Shown here: in pieces, positions 1 to 5,400 of the stretch
Numbering within the stretch: the stretch's first letter is position 1
Layout of the letters: each line of letters begins with the position of its first letter
Assembly (NCBI GenBank): GCA_027858275.1
Contig: JAQIDA010000108.1
Location: 1-6,732 of the forward strand
Source of the DNA: Candidatus Kapaibacterium sp.
Lineage (GTDB): Bacteria; Bacteroidota; Ignavibacteria; Kapaibacteriales; UBA2268
Direction of reading: 5' to 3'
Length of the DNA stretch: 6,732 bases
Notes under the pieces: model-generated
What the model saw: the letters and a program-made list of their open reading frames with translations, nothing else
What the model was told of the DNA's origin: nothing
Databases searched by the model: none
Position numbers and translations under genes: made by a program

Positions 1-918
1 GCTTACGTCTTTATCAAAGTTATTAGTTAATATAATCTCTCCTTCAACAGCTTGGTCTTCGAGAAATGCCATTGCCGGCTTTCCTTTCAATTCCATAGTG
101 GTTTCAAAAGGAATAACAACGTCAGTACTTGCCCCGGAATAGATGTGAGTTCGGGATGGTTTTGTTATAAACGCGACAATATCATAATTACGATCATAAA
201 TGCTGAATTTTTCTCCGGGTTTGTACGCAAAAGTCTTCTCATAGAAATCTCCTTTAGCGTTCATTTTAATATCTTCGCCCCATTGGCCTGTTACAAGGTC
301 TCTGAGTATGTTATTGTGAACAAAATTAGGATTATCTACGGGCCCTTCCTGATACCCGACAACTCCATTTTCTATCAATGCGACATTCAATAAACAGCCG
401 GGTTCACAATTATCAGTGAAATAAGCTTCAATTTTGATTTCAATCGTTTCTCTGTCAATCCATTCTGAGCGGACTGCAATATTTACCGGGGAAATTTCTG
501 CTGCAACTTCCGCAGCTGATAACTCCCAATACGTCGATCTCACAGCTATCCCGGTGCTGCCTGAAGGATCGTCGATATTGGGTGATCTCTCTCGATTGAA
601 TGAACCTCTCGGTGCATGACCATCCAATAAGTCTGCAATCCGAGTGCCGTATTGGGTTCTGAAGTCCGGCTGCCCTGACTTCGGAATTGCATCCTCTCCG
701 TCATGGATATTGATTACTATAAATTGATCAGTATGTTTTTTGCGCAATTCTTCAATTATGTTATTTATATACGATACATTATAATTGTTCACAGCTGTGA
801 AACTTTCAAGAACAATTGTCCTGTTCATAGGTTCTGTACTGACAATTGTTTGTGCATTCATCTGAAACGCAAAAGCAAAGGTCAATGATACGGTAAGAAG
901 TATAAAGAGATGTTTCAT
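1..918 (-). CDS. Omp28-like exported thioredoxin-fold protein, partial (C-terminus beyond left edge)
   Basis: The frame is open from ATG 918 down to base 1, giving 306 codons with no stop, so the C-terminus lies outside the window. Residues 1-22 form a signal peptide (charged MKH, hydrophobic core, end at MNA before QT), so the product is exported. Residues 33-72 (NRTIVLESFTAV, then a helix ELRKKH, then FIVINIHDGE) match the beta-alpha-beta start of the Omp28/thioredoxin-like family. 'NFVHNNILRDLVTGQWGE' near 198-215 is the family's conserved 'yvHnhvLR' region, and DIVAFIT (246-252) is its closing strand. Family members normally carry FTGxxCGxC; here residues 40-48 read FTAVNNYNV, so both cysteines are absent. 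The only cysteines, C171 and C175, lie in the later beta-rich part. Residues about 264-306 start a further segment (EGEIILTNNFDKDV) that looks beta-sandwich-like. In this family a C-terminal secretion signal is often present, but here it would be off-window. A weak GGGAAT precedes the ATG. The role is unknown; redox activity is unlikely. Confidence 0.82.
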   Translation of the reverse strand, partial: MKHLFILLTVSLTFAFAFQMNAQTIVSTEPMNRTIVLESFTAVNNYNVSYINNIIEELRKKHTDQFIVINIHDGEDAIPKSGQPDFRTQYGTRIADLLDGHAPRGSFNRERSPNIDDPSGSTGIAVRSTYWELSAAEVAAEISPVNIAVRSEWIDRETIEIKIEAYFTDNCEPGCLLNVALIENGVVGYQEGPVDNPNFVHNNILRDLVTGQWGEDIKMNAKGDFYEKTFAYKPGEKFSIYDRNYDIVAFITKPSRTHIYSGASTDVVIPFETTMELKGKPAMAFLEDQAVEGEIILTNNFDKDVS

Positions 919-1329
919 GTGATATTCCCGCAAAATTATTAATATGAACTGCAGTATATATTGCCATAATAAACAATTATATGATAACATACAATTATTT
1001 ATATCTTCATTATTAATGTTTGTTGATATTAAATCAATTAAATATAGCTAATATGTTCATAGGAACAGAACCGGACATCTGATCGCGACCCAATATTAAA
1101 AGATCGAATTTGAGCGAATTTCCGTTTATTCATGTTGCATCAATCGTCCGAGAAATTGTCTCGAATGGCTTCTATGATGCCAATTATTTCTTCGCGTTCT
1201 GTCATCTTCCTGTCAAATCGTTAAGTTTCTAAAATATATAATAATTAGAAAAACAAATGCCCCGCATATTTGGCATCAGATTATCTTGGAATGTGCTTGT
1301 TTTTACAAAATAAACCCAAAATAGCAGCT
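919..1329. other. AT-rich intergenic region without a convincing gene
   Basis: This gap separates the start of the Omp28-like gene from the end of the MscS gene, both on minus. Bases 919-1060 are very AT-rich and would have to hold the promoter of the Omp28-like gene. Several TATAAT-like words are present, but none has a well-spaced partner, so I call no promoter. A short inverted repeat (TGTTC at 1054-1058, GAACA at 1063-1067) has no T-run. A minus reading frame at 1205-1038 is broken by a TGA and is treated as non-genic. The only structured element I call is a weak terminator near 1250-1276. Confidence 0.6.
1246..1276 (-). terminator. Possible weak terminator of the MscS gene
   Basis: On the minus strand, ATGCC (1276-1272) can pair with GGCAT (1261-1257) across a 10-nt loop. 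It is followed by a T-rich tract, TTGTTTTTCT. It sits about 55 bases past the MscS stop. The stem is only 5 bp, so it may be weak or fortuitous. Confidence 0.3.
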
Positions 1330-2196
1330 TTATTTCTCTTTCTTCAGATCATTCTTATATACTATTGTGCGATATGGGAACGGAATCTCTATGCCTTCTG
1401 CGTCGAAGCGTTCTTTCATAGATTTGTTTATATCGCAATGCATCTGAAATGCCAGTAACGGATCACCGGTCCAAGCATAAGCTTTGAGGTTGACGCTAAA
1501 ATCTCCGAATGATAAAAGTCTTACGATTACCTGCGGGATTCCTTCGTCAATTTCTGTCTGAGTACGTACATCTATGCACAATTCATGTTTGACGCATTCC
1601 TCTTGGATAATCCTAATCGCCAGGTCGACATCACTGTCATAGCTTATACCGATCTCAATCCATCGACAAACTTTGCTTTCTTCGATACTGTCGTTCAAAA
1701 TTGTTTCAGATCCGATAACAGTATTGGGAACTATTATACGCTTGTTCTCGAAGTTTTTGATTACGGTATGCCGAAGCGTGATATCCTCAACTATGCCGTA
1801 CTGCAAAGATCCCACTTTGATCATATCACCCACTCTGAAAGGCTTTGATATAACAATAAAAATTCCGTTGATAATATTGGAAAACGCCTGCTGTGCGGCA
1901 AAACCAATAACAGCAACTAAAATTCCGGCACCTGCGAAGAGCGAAAACGCAATAGTTTGAAGTGGCGGAATCAATGAGACGATTGCGGCAAAAGAAAATC
2001 CCCAAAGTATTACAGCAGTCGCATTTTTAAAAAATTTATATCTGGTCGGATCTATCTTCAGCTTTTCCGAAGCTTTTGTAATATATTTATTAAACAGCCA
2101 TGATATAATCCGCGTCATTATCACAGTGAATAATATGATAATAATAATCAGCACATAAGTTTTCCAATCAATATCTAAGTTGCTCAGGAAATCCAT
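1330..2196 (-). CDS. MscS-family small-conductance mechanosensitive channel
   Basis: This is a 288-residue inner-membrane channel of the MscS family, which opens under membrane tension to release solutes on osmotic downshock. Three membrane segments are visible: about 14-35, 57-79 and 82-118. The last is the pore helix TM3, seen as the small-residue stretch FAGAGILVAVIGFAAQQ followed by FSNIINGIFIVISKPFRVGD (about 105-124), the family's most conserved block. The beta domain follows, with VEDITLRHTVI (136-146) and VPNTVIGSETILN (156-168, the usual 'PN..i....i.N'). The cytoplasmic alpha/beta domain ends in the typical IPFPYRTIVY (271-280). Length matches E. coli MscS (286 residues), so this is a minimal member without extra N-terminal helices. 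The start at 2196 is supported by GGAG on minus at 2206-2203, 6 bases upstream. It appears monocistronic: the neighbours lie more than 140 bases away. A possible promoter lies at 2317-2289. Confidence 0.95.
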   Translation of the reverse strand: MDFLSNLDIDWKTYVLIIIIILFTVIMTRIISWLFNKYITKASEKLKIDPTRYKFFKNATAVILWGFSFAAIVSLIPPLQTIAFSLFAGAGILVAVIGFAAQQAFSNIINGIFIVISKPFRVGDMIKVGSLQYGIVEDITLRHTVIKNFENKRIIVPNTVIGSETILNDSIEESKVCRWIEIGISYDSDVDLAIRIIQEECVKHELCIDVRTQTEIDEGIPQVIVRLLSFGDFSVNLKAYAWTGDPLLAFQMHCDINKSMKERFDAEGIEIPFPYRTIVYKNDLKKEK

Positions 2197-2288
2197 TTTT
2201 AGCTCCGTATTTTATCGTCCGTTACTTATGATTGCAATATACTAATTCATTATGACTTATCGAATTTTAAATTTAGTGATAGGTTGCT

Positions 2289-2317
2289 ATGATACTCTGG
2301 AGTTTAAATAATGCCAA
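2289..2317 (-). promoter_or_regulatory. Candidate sigma70-like promoter for the MscS gene
   Basis: On the minus strand, TTGGCA (2317-2312) and TATCAT (2294-2289) are separated by exactly 17 bases and lie about 93 bases upstream of the MscS ATG. The fit to TTGACA/TATAAT is good for E. coli-type promoters. If the host is a Bacteroidetes member its main sigma factor may prefer another consensus, so confidence is low. Confidence 0.3.
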
Positions 2318-2339
2318 TACTTTCTTCGCACGGGTTCAT

Positions 2340-2477
2340 TTAATTGCTCTTCCTTTTCTTCATAGCTTCCTCAATTTCCTCAGGCTTCTTTATTGACCCG
2401 GCGCAGACGTCGCCTTCTTCAGTTCCTACAAGCCATTGTTTTAGAAATTCAATCCTTTGAGATACTAAATGCGACAT
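2340..2477 (-). CDS. Doubtful 45-residue ORF between the IDH fossil and the MscS gene
   Basis: An ATG at 2477 opens 45 codons ending in TAA at 2340. The product is hydrophilic and charged, with a predicted helix (RIEFLKQWL), a short GTEEGDVCAGS turn and a basic tail (EEAMKKRKSN). I recognise no family. Composition is protein-like (acidic and basic residues mixed, few rare residues). However, there is no Shine-Dalgarno before the ATG, and the ORF begins only about 25 bases past the terminator of the IDH fossil. It could be a small protein, the tail of a decayed gene, or chance. The frame stays open upstream through the terminator hairpin to a TAA near 2544 without another good start codon. Confidence 0.25.
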   Translation of the reverse strand: MSHLVSQRIEFLKQWLVGTEEGDVCAGSIKKPEEIEEAMKKRKSN

Positions 2478-2501
2478 AACAAGACAATGAATTAAAACAC
2501 C

Positions 2502-2540
2502 AAAAAAAACGAGACACCTCGCAATGAAGCATCTCGTTTT
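2502..2540 (-). terminator. Rho-independent terminator behind the truncated IDH copy
   Basis: On the minus strand, AACGAGA (2538-2532) pairs with TCTCGTT (2514-2508). G-U pairs and one G-C pair extend the stem to about 10 bp around a loop near 2519-2528, and a run of eight T's follows (2509-2502). The extension works only through G-U wobbles on minus; on plus those pairs become A-C mismatches. This argues that the minus strand was the functional one. It lies 22 bases past the fossil's TAA, as expected for a gene's own terminator. A short T-run on the plus side (TTTTT from 2537) leaves weak bidirectional action possible. Confidence 0.8.
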
Positions 2541-2562
2541 TATATGTAGCCGGTCTACAAAA

Positions 2563-2688
2563 TTATTTGATCATATCCGCTATTGCCTGTCCCATTTCCA
2601 AAGTAGTTGCCGAGCCGCTCATATCATAAGTGCAAACTTTGCCTTCTTTGATGACAGCTGCCGTAGCTGCTTCGAGTTTTTCAGCCAA
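2563..2688 (-). pseudogene. 3'-terminal fossil of a second isocitrate dehydrogenase gene
   Basis: The minus strand reads 41 codons plus TAA that align without gaps to the last 40 residues of the intact enzyme encoded at 3901-5025. Shared blocks include AEKLEAATAAVIKEGKV, TYDM, GSATTL and MGQAIAD. By my count 34 of 40 residues are identical. Of the changed codons 18 are silent and 6 change the residue (for example R to C before TYDM, G to S after it, D to E). Immediately upstream of the first aligned codon is an in-frame TGA (2691-2689), then AT-rich DNA with no similarity, so roughly 330 N-terminal codons, including all catalytic residues, are gone. There is no start codon of its own, and the fragment is too short to be an enzyme. 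It keeps a terminator 22 bases downstream. I infer an older paralog or an acquired homolog that was selected as protein before being truncated. Confidence 0.9.
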
Positions 2689-2729
2689 TCATAATAATAA
2701 TATATTTTATTTTTAATTAATTACAAATA

Positions 2730-2798
2730 TTTGCTCCAAATATTTCATTCTAAATTTGTGGAACATTCGTAATAATGTTATATTGGCAGTTTGCAAAC
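2730..2798 (+). promoter_or_regulatory. Candidate promoter region with adjacent 10-bp palindrome for the secreted-protein gene
   Basis: Two overlapping promoter readings precede the plus-strand gene. The Bacteroidetes-type reading is TTTG (2730-2733), 17 bases, then TAAATTTG (2751-2758), an exact TAnnTTTG. The sigma70-like reading is TTGTGG (2756-2761), 17 bases, then TATATT (2779-2784). Directly downstream is the perfect palindrome GTTTGCAAAC (2789-2798), which could be a repressor site. Either promoter would give a leader of about 80-110 bases. In AT-rich DNA such matches arise by chance. Confidence 0.3.
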
Positions 2799-2871
2799 GG
2801 AGTAAAGCTTGTATCCGAATGAACATTTCCGTACAAACAGTTTTTCAGCTAATTATTTAAAAGGAAGTTTG

Positions 2872-3810
2872 ATGAAATCTATTATCTATATCAGCATTTC
2901 AGCATTATTGTTTCTTTTTTCTCTGTCAGAATCCTCAGCATCCGAACCCGATAGTTTTATTATTGAACTAAATAATGAAATCTCACTTTCGATCCCGTTA
3001 AACGAGGGTTTAAGCATAGAAAAATCTCCCGGACAATTTCCTATGTTCGAGATAAAGAATTCGGAAAACGATGAGTTTACTTTGTTGGTTTCTTTTATTC
3101 AGACAAGAAAAAATGATATAGGAAAAGGTATCCCGGGTTCAATAGTTAAAGCGGCTGAGAGTATGGAAGAGAGTGCCGTTGAAGAAGAATTGGAAATCAT
3201 TAAATATGATGAAGGCACTATACCTATACATTATTTTGTTGCGACGGATAAGAACTCTAAGCCCGAAGATTACAAAAAATTACTTTCCGGTCAAACAGCT
3301 ATTAAGAATGTGTTTATCAGTATAACATTGTTCTTTAATGATGATGATTTTGATTTAGAACCTCTGCTTTTGATGTTGAGCAAAATGAGCCTTGTCAATC
3401 TGAAAGCTCCCAAAGATGCCACTAAACTGTTTCTTACAATAGATGATTTTGAAGATAATGTTGTTATCACCGATGATCTCTTGGTTAAATCAATGCAGGT
3501 TAAAATATTATATGACAGTCATGAGATGTACGAGCAATTTTGCGGCAAAGTGATTCGAAAGGAGCATTTCGCTGTTGAATCCGGCGGTGAAAAAGGGTCC
3601 GTTATTATCATGGAATATGACGGCAATAATATGGATAAAGCCAAATCTTTTTTACCAAGTCTTTTATATGGTGATGGAGCCAAACCGTCAGCAGCACATC
3701 CGGAAGAGATTAAATTTGTCGGCAACTTTCTTATTATCTATTGCTTTGAACAGGACAGTATCTTGAAAGAGAAAGTAAAATCAGCTGTGTTGAAGAAGTT
3801 GGCTGAATAG
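2872..3810 (+). CDS. Secreted or periplasmic protein of unknown function
   Basis: I do not recognise this 312-residue protein. I chose ATG 2872 because AAGGAAG lies about 5 bases upstream and because the protein then begins with a textbook signal peptide: MKS, a hydrophobic core IIYISISALLFLFSL (about 4-18), then SESSA before SEPD. The frame can be opened earlier at a TTG (2809), but that would bury the signal peptide 21 residues in. No lipobox cysteine is present, so a soluble periplasmic or secreted product is expected. The mature part is acidic, with two halves: about 28-185 (ELNNEISLSIPLNEGL, later TAIKNVFISITLFFN) and about 195-312 (KLFLTIDDF, then VGNFLIIYCFEQD and a lysine-rich C-terminal helix). 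The first half has the feel of a Mog1/PsbP/DcrB-like fold, but that is a guess from pattern only. It has two cysteines (about 242 and 291). It is the only plus-strand gene, convergent with the IDH gene and not in an operon. Confidence 0.8.
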   Translation: MKSIIYISISALLFLFSLSESSASEPDSFIIELNNEISLSIPLNEGLSIEKSPGQFPMFEIKNSENDEFTLLVSFIQTRKNDIGKGIPGSIVKAAESMEESAVEEELEIIKYDEGTIPIHYFVATDKNSKPEDYKKLLSGQTAIKNVFISITLFFNDDDFDLEPLLLMLSKMSLVNLKAPKDATKLFLTIDDFEDNVVITDDLLVKSMQVKILYDSHEMYEQFCGKVIRKEHFAVESGGEKGSVIIMEYDGNNMDKAKSFLPSLLYGDGAKPSAAHPEEIKFVGNFLIIYCFEQDSILKEKVKSAVLKKLAE

Positions 3811-3837
3811 ATTCTGTGATCTACAAGCAGGCATGAA

Positions 3838-3871
3838 TAAAAAACGGGATGTTCCTATAAGGAACATCCCG
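3838..3871 (-). terminator. Strong rho-independent terminator of the isocitrate dehydrogenase gene
   Basis: CGGGATGTTCC (3845-3855) and GGAACATCCCG (3861-3871) form a perfect 11-bp stem with a 5-base loop. On the minus strand a run of six T's follows immediately (from 3844 downward), then ATTC. It lies 29 bases past the IDH stop. On the plus side no T-run follows, so it should not efficiently terminate the convergent gene ending at 3810, though the hairpin could still protect that transcript's 3' end. Confidence 0.93.
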
Positions 3872-3900
3872 CAAACAGTCAAAATTTCAATAAAGACAAA

Positions 3901-5025
3901 TTACAATTTATCGGCTATAGCCTGTCCCATATCTAAAGTGGTGGCTGAGCCGCCCATATCGTATGTGCGGACTTTGCCTTCTTTTATAACGGCGGCGGTC
4001 GCAGCTTCCAGTTTTTCTGCCATTTCCTTTTCGCCGAGCCATTCGAGCATCATTTTCGCGGCAAGGATTGTGGCAATTGGGTTAACTTTGTACATGCCCG
4101 TGTATTTCGGAGCTGATCCGTGTGAGGGTTCGAATACAGCGAGTTTTTCACCGATGTTTCCGGAGCAACCGAAGCCTAGTCCGCCGACCATCTGCGCGGC
4201 CAAATCTGAAATAATGTCGCCGTATAGATTCGGAGCGACAAGAACTTCATAATTATTCGGATTTTTGAGCATCCACATTGTCATTGCGTCGATGTTAGCG
4301 TCATCCATATAAATATCGGGATATTCTTTCGCGATTTCTTCCGCTATATCTAAGAATAGTCCGTCAGTGGCACGAACCACGTTGGCTTTGTGGACTACCG
4401 TTACTTTTTTGCGATTGTGTTTAACGGCATATTCGAAAGCGGCGCGAATGATTCTTTCGCTGCCGACGCGAGTATTGATTTTGCATGAAACAGCGTATTG
4501 ATCATTGTCTAATTTGTGGAATCTGCCGAAGGGTTTGGATATTTCATTCAATACTTCTGATAATTTTTCGGGAACAGGATTGAACTCTACACCGCAGTAC
4601 ATGTCTTCCGTGTTTTCGCGGAATATGACGACATTAAAATCTTTTGTCAAATTCAGCGGGTTGCCTTCATAAGATTTGCAGGGACGCAAGCAGATATATA
4701 AGTCAAAAATTTGACGCATTCTTACTATTGGCGAGCGATAGATATGTCCTTTGCCCTGCAGTTCGGGGATGAGTTCTTTTTCGGTTACTTTCACCGGTTT
4801 GGAAGTGATCGCGCCGAACATTGCGGCGTCTGATTCGCCGAGCAAGTCGAGTGTTCTCTGCGGCAAAGCGTCTGCTTCTTTTTGCCAGAATTCCCAGCCA
4901 ATATCGCCGTGAGTATATTCGGCGTTAAAATTCAATTTGTCCAAACATATTTTTGTAGCTTCGAGAACTTCGATGCCGACTCCGTCACCCGGGAGCCATG
5001 CTATTTTATATTCGCGATTTTCCAT
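3901..5025 (-). CDS. Isocitrate dehydrogenase-family enzyme (isocitrate/isopropylmalate dehydrogenase superfamily)
   Basis: This beta-decarboxylating dehydrogenase of 374 residues most likely converts isocitrate to 2-oxoglutarate and CO2 in the TCA cycle. Visible motifs, numbered from ATG 5025: LPGDGVG (11-17); SPIVRMR (98-104) and DLYICLRP (108-115) in the substrate site; RENTEDMYCG (136-145) with catalytic Y143; VHKANV (211-216) with catalytic K213; the family signature NLYGDIISDL (266-275); and the cofactor loop HGSAPKY (302-308). K307-Y308 matches the pair that binds the NADP 2'-phosphate in E. coli Icd (K344, Y345), so NADP use is plausible. In the phosphate/substrate loop, the Asn of the usual S-x-N is Ile (S98-P-I100), so substrate identity is not fully certain; isopropylmalate-type or related activity cannot be excluded. 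I prefer ATG 5025 to ATG 5049 because AGGAGA (5040-5035) lies 9 bases upstream of the former and nothing precedes the latter. The C-terminal 40 residues are duplicated at 2563-2688. Confidence 0.9.
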   Translation of the reverse strand: MENREYKIAWLPGDGVGIEVLEATKICLDKLNFNAEYTHGDIGWEFWQKEADALPQRTLDLLGESDAAMFGAITSKPVKVTEKELIPELQGKGHIYRSPIVRMRQIFDLYICLRPCKSYEGNPLNLTKDFNVVIFRENTEDMYCGVEFNPVPEKLSEVLNEISKPFGRFHKLDNDQYAVSCKINTRVGSERIIRAAFEYAVKHNRKKVTVVHKANVVRATDGLFLDIAEEIAKEYPDIYMDDANIDAMTMWMLKNPNNYEVLVAPNLYGDIISDLAAQMVGGLGFGCSGNIGEKLAVFEPSHGSAPKYTGMYKVNPIATILAAKMMLEWLGEKEMAEKLEAATAAVIKEGKVRTYDMGGSATTLDMGQAIADKL

Positions 5026-5400
5026 TTTCAATAGTCTCCTTTTTAACAAACTATATATATTTCCCAGTTTCGATCAGCAATCCCTACAAAGCTCATAATC
5101 TTACTTTGTATTTCAGATACAATATAAACATCCGTGAGGAAATATTTTATATAATTCTTCCTGATAACAAAAAATAGTAAATATTTCCCGTTTTTGTGAC
5201 AGGAGAACATTGGAAATACACAGAGTTGGATGAAGAAGGATTGATGTTTAGCTGAAGTGTGAAATTTTTTATATCGATCCTCGCAAGATCGCGGCTTCAG
5301 CCCGATGTCTTTTTTACAAGCATTTTTACGGCAAGCTTAAGCCTGCCGTTGCGAATCTGTTGAAGAATTAGATAGAGGTTAACGGTAATCGGCCCTCGTC
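5026..5400. other. Intergenic region between the kinase and IDH genes
   Basis: No supported gene lies in these 375 bases. The right side of the IDH gene (5036-5160) is AT-rich and must contain its promoter. TTGTAT with GATTAT 16 bases on (minus, within about 5121-5094) is a weak candidate only. Short plus-strand readings (a GTG frame at 5196-5255 and an open frame at 5252-5371 ending AVANLLKN) lack ribosome sites or a usable start and overlap a palindromic repeat. I see no classical terminator with a T-run on the minus strand for the kinase gene ending at 5401. Confidence 0.6.
5281..5354. repeat. REP/MITE-like element: two related palindromes inside a 6-bp inverted repeat
   Basis: TCGCAA (5281-5286) and TTGCGA (5349-5354) are exact inverted repeats that bound 74 bases. 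Inside are two hairpins with related cores. The first (5288-5306) is ATCG, a bulged C, then GGC around TTCA and its complement. The second (5328-5349) is ACGGCA, one A-C mismatch, then GC around TTAA, closing with TGCCGT. Their centres, GGCTTCAGCC and AGCTTAAGCC, differ at two positions, as in REP doublets (BIMEs) mobilised by IS200-like RAYT transposases. No transposase is in the window. The first hairpin followed by TTTTTT (5310-5315) could also act as a plus-strand terminator, but no plus gene lies upstream. Copies elsewhere in the genome would be needed to prove it is a repeat. Confidence 0.5.

Noticed and set aside
52..888. Plus-strand ORFs at 52-393, 434-619 and 703-888
   Set aside because: They are shadows of the Omp28-like minus-strand frame, which has a signal peptide and family motifs.
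1038..1205. Minus-strand frame of 55 sense codons from ATG 1205 (MTEREEIIGIIEAIRDNFSDD...) broken by one TGA, next codon TGC
   Set aside because: The in-frame TGA at 1142-1140 has no sign of a selenocysteine insertion hairpin, the part after it looks random, and no family is recognisable. It is at best a remnant.
2809..2871. TTG at 2809 as start of the secreted-protein gene
   Set aside because: It lacks a ribosome site at the right distance and would put 21 polar residues before the signal peptide. ATG 2872 has AAGGAAG upstream.
3833..4252. 139-residue plus-strand ORF over the end of the IDH gene
   Set aside because: It is antisense to conserved IDH codons and begins inside the terminator stem region.
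5288..5315. Plus-strand terminator (hairpin plus TTTTTT)
   Set aside because: No plus-strand gene lies upstream to be terminated. I describe it as part of the palindromic repeat instead.
5196..5371. Two plus-strand readings: a 19-codon GTG frame (5196-5255) and an open frame at 5252-5371 ending KLKPAVANLLKN
   Set aside because: They are in different frames, with no ribosome site or suitable start. The second overlaps the palindromic repeat, which explains its sequence better than a coding constraint. A frameshifted gene remnant cannot be fully excluded.
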